Assembly: GCF_019247615.1 (NCBI RefSeq)
Contig: NZ_JAFBAT010000243.1
Location: 1-36,678, forward strand
Direction: 5' to 3'
Length of the DNA: 36,678 nt
Source: Mycobacterium sp.
Lineage (GTDB): Bacteria; Actinomycetota; Actinomycetes; Mycobacteriales; Mycobacteriaceae
Part shown: in pieces, positions 1 through 7,863 of the stretch
Numbering within the stretch: position 1 is the first letter of the stretch
Layout of the letters: each line of letters starts with the position of its first letter
The notes under the pieces: model-generated
Database searches by the model: none
Seen by the model: only the letters and a program-made list of their open reading frames with translations
Told to the model about the DNA's origin: nothing
Translations under genes and position numbers: made by a program

Positions 1-524
1 AACTCGATTCCCTGCTCAGCGGCTACCGGCACCACGAGCACGTCCGCCTCGATGGCGCCCGCAACGCTGGTGACCATTCCGGTCAGGCCGTCGGCACCAC
101 GGCTCAACCCCGCGACTCGATCGTGCGGCGCGCTTGATAGCGGCACCACCAATGCCGCGGTCAGCTCGCCTTGCGCGAGCGCGGGCACGGTCTGGGAGTC
201 GCCGGCGACCAACAGCGCAACCGTCGCGAGCACCGCACTGGACAGGAACGGCACCGGTGCAACGGCCCGGCCGATCTCCTCCATGACGACCGCGGCCTCG
301 CGAGCGCCCGCGCCGGCCCCGCCGAGCGACTCCGGCACCAGCAGCCCGGCGACTCCCAGTTCGACTGCCAACGTCTGCCAGACACCTGAGAAACCGTGTG
401 GCACCGGGTCATAGGCTCGGGCAACCGTTTCCAGCGGGCAGCGGTCGGCGAACAGGTGACGAACGCTGGCCCGCAGTGCCTCCTCGGTGTCGGAGTACAA
501 CAAGTCGCTCGCCGGGCTACTCAC
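1..524 (-). CDS. Acyl-CoA dehydrogenase (FadE-like), N-terminal part only
   Basis: Only the first ~174 residues are in the window; the rest lies beyond base 1. The visible part looks like the helical N-terminal domain of a short FadE-type flavoprotein: an opening stretch (DTEEALRASVRHLFADR), then LGVAGLLVPESLGGAG and VMEEIGRAVAPVPFLSS, both typical of divergent acyl-CoA dehydrogenase subunits. The GTG start is chosen because its GTGA overlaps the stop of the upstream acyl-CoA dehydrogenase, so the two are translationally coupled. Adjacent FadE pairs in mycobacteria often form alpha2beta2 heterotetramers in steroid or fatty-acid side-chain oxidation. That assembly is inferred here, and the catalytic and FAD-binding C-terminal part cannot be inspected. 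Confidence 0.85.
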   Translation of the reverse strand, partial: MSSPASDLLYSDTEEALRASVRHLFADRCPLETVARAYDPVPHGFSGVWQTLAVELGVAGLLVPESLGGAGAGAREAAVVMEEIGRAVAPVPFLSSAVLATVALLVAGDSQTVPALAQGELTAALVVPLSSAPHDRVAGLSRGADGLTGMVTSVAGAIEADVLVVPVAAEQGIE

Positions 525-1714
525 TTGTCCAGGTCCTTCCACGCGATGTCCTTGTCCACGCGGTGTTCGCCCGGGAGCCCGAGAATCCGCTCGGAGATCG
601 TGTTGCGCAATATCTCCGAAGTACCGCCCTCGATCGAGTTGCCGCGCGCGCGCAAGTACCGGTAACCGGGCTCGCGACCGATCAGGTCGACGACTTCCGT
701 CCTGCGCATCGTCCAGTCGTCGTAGTGCAGCCCGGACTCGGTGTGCAGCTCGATGTCGAAGCCCGAAATGGCTTGCGCCAGCCTGGCGAAGGCCACCTTC
801 ATGCCCGCGCCCTCCGGTCCGGGCTGACCGGTGCTGGCCTGTTGCCGGAGCCGTTCGCCGGCCAGCCGCAAGACCTCCGCGTCGACCCACAGCCGCATCA
901 GCTCGTCGTGCATGGCGGGATTGCGCAGCGCCGGCTCGGCGCGCCAGGCTTCGGTGAGCTTGCCGATCATCCCGCCCTCTCGGGGCGTTCCCGCGCGGGT
1001 TCCGATGGCGACGCGCTCGTTGTTGAGCGTGGTGGTGGCGACGCGCCAGCCCCCTCCTTCGGGACCAAGCCGGTTGGCGTCGGGTACCCGGACGTCCGTG
1101 AGGAACACCTCGTTGAACTCCGCCTCGCCGGTGATCTGGCGCAGCGGTCGGACTTCCACGCCGGGCTGCGTCAGGTCGCACAAGAAGTAGGTCAGCCCGG
1201 CGTGCTTGGGCACGGCAGGGTCGGTGCGGGCGACCAGAATCGCCATCTGGGCGTGCTGGGCCATCGACGTCCACACCTTCTGGCCGTTGACAATCCAGTC
1301 GTCCCCGTCGCGGACGGCGCGGGTGGCCAGGCCGCCAAGATCCGATCCCGCGCCCGGCTCGCTGAACAACTGGCAGTAGATTTGCTCACCAGTAAACAAC
1401 GGCCGCAGGAACTTTCGCTTCTGCTCGTCGGTTCCGAACGCGGCGATCGTGGGAGCGGCCATGCCCATCCCGATGAAGTTCTTGGAGGTTCCGCCCACCG
1501 GTGCACCCGCGGCGGATAGCTCGGCGTCGACGAACTCCTGGGCTTTGCGCGGCAGGCCCAATCCGCCGAAACCTTGCGGCAGGTACACCCAGGCCAGTCC
1601 CGAATCATATTGGGCGCCAAGGAATTCTCGCGGCGGAGTGGTGGCGGGGTCGTGCTCCTCGAGTAGCGTCCGGACCCGCGCCTTCAGGTCGGCCGTGACG
1701 GCCTCGGCGCTCAC
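521..1714 (-). CDS. Acyl-CoA dehydrogenase (FadE family), 397 aa
   Basis: FAD-dependent alpha,beta-dehydrogenation of an acyl-CoA. The protein has normal family length. Recognisable segments are GFGGLGLPRKAQEFVDAEL near residue 50, the FAD/substrate segment CQLFSEPGAGSDL followed by DDWIVNGQKVWTS in the middle beta-domain, and the C-terminal EGGTSEILRNTISERILGLP. The Glu before GGTSEI sits where the catalytic base of MCAD-type enzymes is found. The GTG start overlaps the stop of the upstream SDR by GTGA, and its own stop overlaps the next FadE in the same way. Substrate is unknown; the carboxylase and ligase upstream suggest a carboxylated or unusual fatty acyl-CoA. Confidence 0.93.
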   Translation of the reverse strand: MSAEAVTADLKARVRTLLEEHDPATTPPREFLGAQYDSGLAWVYLPQGFGGLGLPRKAQEFVDAELSAAGAPVGGTSKNFIGMGMAAPTIAAFGTDEQKRKFLRPLFTGEQIYCQLFSEPGAGSDLGGLATRAVRDGDDWIVNGQKVWTSMAQHAQMAILVARTDPAVPKHAGLTYFLCDLTQPGVEVRPLRQITGEAEFNEVFLTDVRVPDANRLGPEGGGWRVATTTLNNERVAIGTRAGTPREGGMIGKLTEAWRAEPALRNPAMHDELMRLWVDAEVLRLAGERLRQQASTGQPGPEGAGMKVAFARLAQAISGFDIELHTESGLHYDDWTMRRTEVVDLIGREPGYRYLRARGNSIEGGTSEILRNTISERILGLPGEHRVDKDIAWKDLDK

Positions 1715-2496
1715 CGCTGCTTGTCCGTCGGCAGCGACTGGAACCCCTGCGCCGGGCCGAGCAGCATACCGCCGTCGATCACCATGGTCTCGCCGGTGAT
1801 CCAGCTCGCCGCGTCCGAGACCAGGAAGGCGACCGCGCCCGCCACGTCGGCCGGCTCGCCGATGCGCCCCAGCGCGACCGTCGCCGCCAGCGGGTCCTCG
1901 TGGTTCTTCCACAGCGCCTCGGCCAGCCTGGTGCGCACCACGCCCGGGCAGATGGCGTTGACCCGGATGCGCGGCGAAAGTTCCAGTGCCAGTTGCTTGG
2001 TGACGTGGATCAGGGCGGCCTTGGTGGCGTTGTACATGCCCATCGCCGGCGATTGATGCATGCCACCGATGGAAGCGGTGTTGACGATCGCGCCGCCATG
2101 CTCGCCCATCCATGACTTCACGACGAGCGAGGTCCACAGCAACGGGGCCCACAGGTTGACGTCGAAGATCTTGCTGAACCGGGCGTGATCCTGATCGATC
2201 AGCGGGCCGTACGCCGGGTTGGTTCCCGCGTTGTTGACCAGGATGTCGACGCTGCCGAAGCGCTCCAGCGTAAGGTCCACGCACCGCCTCGCGGCGTCCT
2301 CGTCGACCGCGTGCGCGCCGACGCCGAGGGCCTGGTCACCGACTTGTGCCGCGGCCGCCTCGGCCGCCTCCTGCTTGCGGGCGGTGAGCACCACGTTGGC
2401 GCCGGCGGCCGCCAGTTGCTGCGCGATCGCGAGCCCGATTCCGCGCGAGGCGCCGGTCACGATTGCGGCGCGGCCGGTCAAATCCATCGATGTCAT
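1711..2496 (-). CDS. Short-chain dehydrogenase/reductase (SDR), 261 aa
   Basis: Classical SDR with a Rossmann fold: TGASRGIG cofactor motif near residue 17, NNAGTNP in the middle, and the active-site YNATK (Tyr-x3-Lys). The C-terminal FLVSDAASWITGETMVIDGG is typical of FabG-like proteins. I start at the ATG encoding MTSMDLTGRAAIVTG; an in-frame extension of 25 residues upstream is arginine/proline-rich and unlike SDR N-termini. It is the third gene of the ligase-carboxylase-SDR-FadE-FadE series, and a 147-base gap separates it from the carboxylase, so it may have an extra promoter. Likely a 3-hydroxyacyl-CoA or similar dehydrogenase, but the substrate cannot be read from sequence. Confidence 0.9.
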   Translation of the reverse strand: MTSMDLTGRAAIVTGASRGIGLAIAQQLAAAGANVVLTARKQEAAEAAAAQVGDQALGVGAHAVDEDAARRCVDLTLERFGSVDILVNNAGTNPAYGPLIDQDHARFSKIFDVNLWAPLLWTSLVVKSWMGEHGGAIVNTASIGGMHQSPAMGMYNATKAALIHVTKQLALELSPRIRVNAICPGVVRTRLAEALWKNHEDPLAATVALGRIGEPADVAGAVAFLVSDAASWITGETMVIDGGMLLGPAQGFQSLPTDKQR

Positions 2497-2643
2497 AGGG
2501 GTGGGCCTTCCGGAGGGTTGTGCACGCGGGTACGCGTATGCGACGCGCATGCTAGTGAAATTAACCCTCATGAGACCGGTGCCGATGGCCGGGGTTCGGC
2601 TGCGGTTCCGGCCCAGGACCGACCCAGGACAAGCCTTCGACTC
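2497..2643. other. 147-base gap between carboxylase and SDR genes
   Basis: This is the only real gap inside the five-gene operon. On the minus strand it contains an AT-richer stretch (TTAATTTCACTAG) that stands out from its GC-rich surroundings and could be a promoter or operator for the SDR and the two FadE genes. I did not find a clear KstR-type palindrome or a paired -35/-10. No gene is seen. Confidence 0.4.
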
Positions 2644-5600
2644 TCAACCCCTCCCGAGCCGCGTTATCCAGGCCCGCGACTCAGCGGGGTCGATGACATC
2701 GTCCAACTCGAAGGTGGTGGCCGACCGGAGTGCCTTGCCATGCTCGTAGGCGGCCGCCACCAGCTTGTCGAACAGCTCCTGGCGCTCCGCCGGATCGGCG
2801 ACCGCGGCGAGCTCTTTGCTGAACCCGAGTCGCACCGCGCCTTCCAGTCCCATGCCGCCGATCTCCCCGGTTGGCCAGGCAACCGTGAACTGACAAGCGC
2901 GAAAAGAGCCTCCGGCCATTGCCATTGCGCCGAGCCCGTAACCCTTCCGCAAGATGATCATTCCCAGCGGCACCGTCAACCTCGCGCCCAGGATGAACAT
3001 CCGGCCGAATCGGCGGACCGCGGCCTCCTTCTCTGCCTCCGGCCCGATCATGAATCCCGGTGTGTCGCAGAGCGAGATCACGGGCAGCCGGAACGATTCG
3101 CACATCGCGAGAAAGTCAGCGGCCTTGTCGGCCGCCTCGGCATCGATCGCGCCGCCGAGGTGGTGAGTGGTGTTCGCTATCAGCCCGTACGCGACGCCCT
3201 CGACGCGAACCAGCGCGGTGACGATCCCGACCCCGTAGTCGGGTCGCAGGTGAAGGGCGGAACCGACGTCGACGATCGCTTCGATAGCGTGGTGCACGTC
3301 GTAGGCCCGTAACCGGTTCTCGGGCACCACGTGTCGCGCCAGCCGCGGGTCGGGCGCCTCCCAGTCATCGAGCTTGCCCTGGAAATACGACAAGTATTTC
3401 TTCGCGAGCGACACCGCATGCGCCTCGTCGCGGGCGACCAGGCTCACCACCCCGTTGTCCCGCTGGACATCGATCGGTCCGATCGCCTCCGGCGGGTATG
3501 TCCCCAGTCCGCCGCCCTCGATCATCGCCGGCCCGCCCATCCCGATGTTGGCGTCCGGTGTCGCGATGATCACGTCGCATACCCCGGCGAGGGCGGCGTT
3601 GCCGGCGAAGCACCGTCCGGACACGATCGACACCAGCGGCACCCGGCCGCTCAGGCCGGCCAGCATCCGAAACGTCGGCACGTCCAGCCCGGCGGCGCCG
3701 CCGACGTCGGTGTCCCCGGGCCGGCCGCCGCCTCCCTCGGCGAACAGCACCACCGGCAACCTTTTTCGGGCGGCCAGCTCAAACACGCGGTCGGTCTTGG
3801 CATGATTGCGCATGCCCTGCGTTCCGGCCAGCACGGTGTAGTCGTAGGACACGACGACCGCCTCGGCCGCCGCTCGCCCGAATCGGTCCGCGCCGATCGT
3901 GGCCAGGCCGGCGACCAGGCCGTCGGCGGGGGTGTTGGCGATCAGGTCGGCTTCCGAGCGTCGGCTGCGCTGCGCGGCAACGGCGAGCGCACCGTATTCG
4001 ACGAAGCTGCCGGCATCGACCAGATCGGCGATGTTCTCCCGCGCGGTGCGGCGTCCCTGAGCGTGACGCTTGGCGACGGCGGCCGGGCGCCCCTCGTCGA
4101 GGGTGCTCAGATGCCGCGCCCGCACCTCATCCAGATCGGCGCGGGATCGGTCGAGATCGACTGCAGACGTGGACGTGTGGTCATCGGCCGCGGCGGCCGA
4201 ACGGGCGAAGACCAGCAATGGATCTCCGGTCCCGACGACCTGCCCCGGCGTCACGAAACCGCGGACCGTGCGCAGCGAGCCGGGTGCGGTGAGTACGTGT
4301 TGCATCTTCATCGCCTCGAGGACGATCAGTTGGTCACCGGCAGCGAACTCGACGCCTTCGGCCGCCACCTCCACCACGGTGCCGGCCAATGGCGCGCGCA
4401 GCACCTCCTCGCCCGGGTAGAGCTCGACCGCCGCGACGCGAATCTCGGGGTGGCGGGACGACACCGCGGCCGCCAACTCGGGAAGCTTCGCGTCGAGGAA
4501 GTCCGTCGTCACCCAGCCCGACTGGATTCGATTGTCCGCCAACAGCTCTCGCAGTAACGCGAGGTTCGTCCGAACGCCCTCGACGCCGAATTCCCCCAGC
4601 GCCGTCCGAGACTTACGAACCGCTGCCTGCAGAGACTTTCCGTGCACGCGGGTGACGACCTTGGCCAGCAGAGAGTCGTACCGCGGGCCGAGGACCAGGC
4701 CCGGCCGCCCGTGCGTGTCGACGCGCACCCCGGGACCGCTCGGGGGCGAAAACACCGACAGGGTGCCCGTCGAAGGGTCGACCGACCCGTCGGCGGCAAG
4801 CGTCTCCGCATTCACCCGGGCCTGCACGGCGATTCCGCGTCGCGCGGCCGGCTCACCGATGACTTCGCTTCCGTCCGAGGCGATCCCCGCCGGCAACCCC
4901 AGCTCGTAGAACGACGCCCCGCCCGCGATGGCCAGCTGGACGGCCACCAGATCCACGCCGGTGGTCTCCTCGGTGACTGTGTGCTCCACCTGAATGCGTG
5001 GGTTGATTTCGAGGAAGAAGAATTTCTCTCCGGTGACCAGGAATTCGACGGTCGCCAGACCGCGCAACCCGACCCGGGCGCACAGCCGCGCCGACGCCTC
5101 GTGCAACGCTCGCCGCAATGCGTCCGAAACCCCTTGGGCCGGCGCGATTTCGAGCAGCTTCTGGTAGCGCCGCTGAATGCTGCAGTCACGGTCGCCGAGA
5201 GCCAGCGCACGCGTCTGCTGCCCGGCCCGCGCGGCCACGATCTGGACCTCAATGTGCCGCGCGGCGCCAAGGCAAACCTCGGCGAACACCGCCGGATCAC
5301 CGAACGCCAGCCGCGCCTCTGCGGCGCACTGTTGGTAGGCCATGTCGACCTGCTGGGCGCTGTGCACCTTCCGCATTCCCCGGCCCCCGCCACCGGCGAG
5401 GGCCTTGATCATGATCGCGCCGGCTTGGGCGACCGAGAAGGCGCGCACCTCTTCGAGGCTGCTCGGCCCTTCCGTAGCGGGCAGCACGGGAAGCCCTGCG
5501 GCGAGGGCCGCACGGCGAGCCGCCGATTTGTCACCGACCAGTGCGATCACGTCGGCTTCCGGCCCCACGAACGTCAAGCCGGCGTCCGCCGCGGCGCGCG

Positions 5601-5871
5601 CGAACTCGGCATTCTCACTGAGAAACCCGTAGCCGGGATGAATCAGCTCGGCGCCCGACCGCTTCGCCGCCGCCAACATCGCGGACTGGTCCAGATAGGC
5701 CTGCGGACCGGTTCCGGAAAGGCCGATCGCCTCGTCGGCGGCATGCACGTGTGGACTGTCGGCGTCGTCTTCGGCGTAGACGGCTACCGTTCGGATAGCC
5801 AATTCCGTTGCGGTCCGGATGATTCGGAGCGCGATCTCGCCGCGGTTGGCTATCAGCAGGGTCGCGCTCAC
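2644..5871 (-). CDS. Single-chain biotin-dependent acyl-CoA carboxylase (LCC-type), 1075 aa
   Basis: All activities of an acyl-CoA carboxylase are in one chain. The biotin carboxylase domain covers roughly residues 1-450 (LIANRGEIALRIIR start, ALAGGGGRGMR ATP-grasp loop, EINPRIQVEHTVTE active site). A biotinyl domain follows at ~490-556, with EAMKM placing the biotinylated lysine at residue 522. The carboxyltransferase is ~585-1075 (GRRTARENIADLVD, PVVLFAEGGGGRPGD, SLCDTPGFMIG). Usual actinobacterial enzymes split these into AccA and AccD subunits. The layout resembles the long-chain acyl-CoA carboxylase described from M. avium subsp. paratuberculosis, a homohexamer active on long acyl-CoAs (recalled from the literature). 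The linker before the biotinyl domain is short, leaving little room for a separate BT domain. The ATG overlaps the ligase stop by ATGA. Native substrate unknown. Confidence 0.95.
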   Translation of the reverse strand: MSATLLIANRGEIALRIIRTATELAIRTVAVYAEDDADSPHVHAADEAIGLSGTGPQAYLDQSAMLAAAKRSGAELIHPGYGFLSENAEFARAAADAGLTFVGPEADVIALVGDKSAARRAALAAGLPVLPATEGPSSLEEVRAFSVAQAGAIMIKALAGGGGRGMRKVHSAQQVDMAYQQCAAEARLAFGDPAVFAEVCLGAARHIEVQIVAARAGQQTRALALGDRDCSIQRRYQKLLEIAPAQGVSDALRRALHEASARLCARVGLRGLATVEFLVTGEKFFFLEINPRIQVEHTVTEETTGVDLVAVQLAIAGGASFYELGLPAGIASDGSEVIGEPAARRGIAVQARVNAETLAADGSVDPSTGTLSVFSPPSGPGVRVDTHGRPGLVLGPRYDSLLAKVVTRVHGKSLQAAVRKSRTALGEFGVEGVRTNLALLRELLADNRIQSGWVTTDFLDAKLPELAAAVSSRHPEIRVAAVELYPGEEVLRAPLAGTVVEVAAEGVEFAAGDQLIVLEAMKMQHVLTAPGSLRTVRGFVTPGQVVGTGDPLLVFARSAAAADDHTSTSAVDLDRSRADLDEVRARHLSTLDEGRPAAVAKRHAQGRRTARENIADLVDAGSFVEYGALAVAAQRSRRSEADLIANTPADGLVAGLATIGADRFGRAAAEAVVVSYDYTVLAGTQGMRNHAKTDRVFELAARKRLPVVLFAEGGGGRPGDTDVGGAAGLDVPTFRMLAGLSGRVPLVSIVSGRCFAGNAALAGVCDVIIATPDANIGMGGPAMIEGGGLGTYPPEAIGPIDVQRDNGVVSLVARDEAHAVSLAKKYLSYFQGKLDDWEAPDPRLARHVVPENRLRAYDVHHAIEAIVDVGSALHLRPDYGVGIVTALVRVEGVAYGLIANTTHHLGGAIDAEAADKAADFLAMCESFRLPVISLCDTPGFMIGPEAEKEAAVRRFGRMFILGARLTVPLGMIILRKGYGLGAMAMAGGSFRACQFTVAWPTGEIGGMGLEGAVRLGFSKELAAVADPAERQELFDKLVAAAYEHGKALRSATTFELDDVIDPAESRAWITRLGRG

Positions 5872-7343
5872 CGGAGCGGGTCACCCCATTGGACCTGCTC
5901 ACGCAGCTTCCCCTTGAGCAGTTTGCCGCCGGCGTTGCGCGGCAACGGCTCCGCCACCACCGCGATGTATTGCGGCACTTTGAAGTCCGCCAGCCGTTCT
6001 CGGCAGTGCTCGAGCACGGCGCGCACGTCGATGGATTCGCCGGCACCGACGAGGACCGCACCGACCTTTTCTCCCATCACGTCGTCGGGGACCGCCAGCA
6101 CGCAGGCATCCGCGACATCGGGTGCGGCCAGCAGCACGGCTTCGACCTCGACGCTGGACACATTCTCGCCGCCCCGGTTGATGGTGTCCTTCAGTCGGTC
6201 GACGATGTGGACCCGGCCGGCGTCGTCGACCCTGACGACGTCGCCGGTGTGTAGCCAACCGTCCGCGAAAGCGGCGGAATCGGCCTCGGGCCGATTCCAG
6301 TAGCCGGCTGTCACATTCGCGCCCCGAGCGAGCAACTCGCCAACGCCCATCTCGTCGCCGCGCAGCGGGGCTATCGCCAGATCGACCGAGGGAACCGCGT
6401 ATCCCACCGAGTCGGCGTGGTCGACCGCGTCGCGGTCGGGCAGCACGGTCATCAGCGAGGCCGTTTCGGTCATCCCGTAGCCGTTGAAGACCATGGCGCG
6501 CGGAAAAGCTTCTTTGACCGACCGCACCAACGACGGCGCGATCGGCGCGCCGCCGTAGGCCACCCAGCGGACGCCCGAAACGTCCGCCCCGGCAAACTCC
6601 TTGTGCCGCAATAACAACGAGTAGACGGCCGGAACAGTCACCATGTTCGAGATGCGCTCGGCCGTCAGCGCGGCGATCAACTCGTCGAGGTCGAGTGCGG
6701 GCATGATCACCGATGCTCCCCCGAGACGGGCAGCCACCAAAAGCTGTGAGTTGCAACCCGTCACGTGAAACAGCGGAACCGAGATGAGCGTGCGCATGTC
6801 CTCGCCGAGATCCCTCGGCACGCCCTTGGGGTGACCGGTGGTGCCCGAGGTGTAGAAAAGGGCGGCCGCGTCGGCGCGGTCGAGCTGTTCCGTCACGTAC
6901 GGGCGGCCGTCGGGCAGCGGCACACCCGGCGCCAGGTCCACCCGCACACCCGAGTCGGTCAGAACGTACTCGACCTCCGGTTGCGCGGAGCGCGTATTGA
7001 CCGCCACCACAACGCCGCCGGCCATCACGGTACCCCAGAACGCCAGCACCCAATCGATTCCGGCCGGGTAGCGCACGGCGACCCGGTCCCCCGGTCGCAC
7101 GCCGGCCGCGACCAGCCCACCGGCGACCCGCGAGGCGCGGTCCCACAGCTGCCCGTAGGTCAATCTGTCGGCGCCCAGCTCGACGACGGCCTCGCTGTCG
7201 GGGCGATTGCCGACGTGCCCGGCGAGCATCTCCACCAGCGTCGCAGGCAAGTCGTCGTAATGCGGAACGTCATTGGCGTCGCGGGAGACACCCACCGTCG
7301 CGAACGGATTGTGGTCGCGCGGAATTTCGATCACTGCAGCCAT
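5868..7343 (-). CDS. FadD-type acyl-CoA ligase (class I adenylate-forming), 491 aa, probable internal deletion
   Basis: Activates a carboxylic acid as acyl-AMP and then acyl-CoA. Core motifs are present in order: YTSGTTGHPKG (residues 164-174), VPLFHVTG, NGYGMTETA, GWLHTGD, RLKDTINRGGENVSS, and the C-terminal PRNAGGKLLKGKL with the catalytic lysine. What is missing is notable: after HPKGV, family members usually continue with a TH-containing segment and a helix of about 20 residues before VPLFH; here HPKGV runs straight into PRDLGEDMRTLISVPLFH. The frame is intact, so this looks like an in-frame deletion. It is the first gene of the minus-strand operon; ATG chosen at MAAVIEIPRD. Whether it is active is open. 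Confidence 0.9.
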   Translation of the reverse strand: MAAVIEIPRDHNPFATVGVSRDANDVPHYDDLPATLVEMLAGHVGNRPDSEAVVELGADRLTYGQLWDRASRVAGGLVAAGVRPGDRVAVRYPAGIDWVLAFWGTVMAGGVVVAVNTRSAQPEVEYVLTDSGVRVDLAPGVPLPDGRPYVTEQLDRADAAALFYTSGTTGHPKGVPRDLGEDMRTLISVPLFHVTGCNSQLLVAARLGGASVIMPALDLDELIAALTAERISNMVTVPAVYSLLLRHKEFAGADVSGVRWVAYGGAPIAPSLVRSVKEAFPRAMVFNGYGMTETASLMTVLPDRDAVDHADSVGYAVPSVDLAIAPLRGDEMGVGELLARGANVTAGYWNRPEADSAAFADGWLHTGDVVRVDDAGRVHIVDRLKDTINRGGENVSSVEVEAVLLAAPDVADACVLAVPDDVMGEKVGAVLVGAGESIDVRAVLEHCRERLADFKVPQYIAVVAEPLPRNAGGKLLKGKLREQVQWGDPLR

Positions 7344-7384
7344 TGCCCGATCCTGTTATCCGGTGTCCTATCGTGATAGCGGTG

Positions 7385-7848
7385 ATGATCGAGGATCCCG
7401 CCATCATGCCGGAGGCGTTCTTCGCTGTCGACGGCGACTCCTACCTACCGGGTGCGATGACGCGAGGCCCGTGGGGCGCGGCGATGGGCGGTCAGATCGT
7501 GGGCGGCCTATTGGCCTGGGGGATAGAGCGTTCCGGCATCGAGCCCGACCTGCAGCCCGCGAGAATCACCGTCGACCTGCTGCGCCCGGTCCTGCTGGAG
7601 CCGGTGCAGCTCGAGACCTCGGTGCAGCGGGAAGGTCGCCGCATCAAGCTGGTCGACGCGACTACAGCGTCACCGTGAGCCGACTGCCCGACGGGGAGTT
7701 CGTCGGCCTGGCCGCCCAGAGCCACTACGGGACGGCCGGTGTGGCCACCGGCGCCGCAACACTTTTCGACCGGCACGGGCCGCTCGGCACCAGCTCGGCG
7801 CTGGCTTTGGCCCAGTCGGCCGACGCGTTCCAGCCGTTGTTGAACTAG
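7385..7848 (+). pseudogene. Acyl-CoA thioesterase-like (double hotdog) gene, internally deleted and frameshifted
   Basis: The first ~95 codons encode an N-terminal hotdog domain (AFFAVDGDSYLPGAMTRGPWG, MGGQIVGGLLAWGIE, ITVDLLRPVLLEPVQ), ending at REGRRIKLVDA before a quick stop. From about base 7664 a different frame (+1) continues as DYSVTVSRLPDGEFVGLAAQ and HYGTAGVATGAATLFDRHGP to a stop at 7848; these are typical C-terminal thioesterase-like sequences. The middle of the expected ~270-residue protein, roughly 100 or more residues, is absent. Simplest reading: an internal deletion that also broke the frame. A GTG three bases upstream of the ATG is an alternative start. It lies divergent from the fadD-carboxylase operon, so it may once have served the same pathway. 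Confidence 0.8.
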
Positions 7849-7863
7849 CCTGCGCGAAGTCCG

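Noticed and set aside
398-1519. 373-codon plus-strand open frame opposite the acyl-CoA dehydrogenase
   Set aside because: It is a shadow of the minus-strand gene, with no ribosome site or motif.
2497-2571. 25-residue N-terminal extension of the SDR
   Set aside because: Basic and Pro-rich, unlike SDR starts; the ATG at MTSMDLTG fits the family.
2185-6303. Several 370-550-codon plus-strand open frames opposite the carboxylase and its neighbours
   Set aside because: They mirror the carboxylase, SDR and ligase codons in another frame; long antisense frames are expected at this GC content and none shows a domain.
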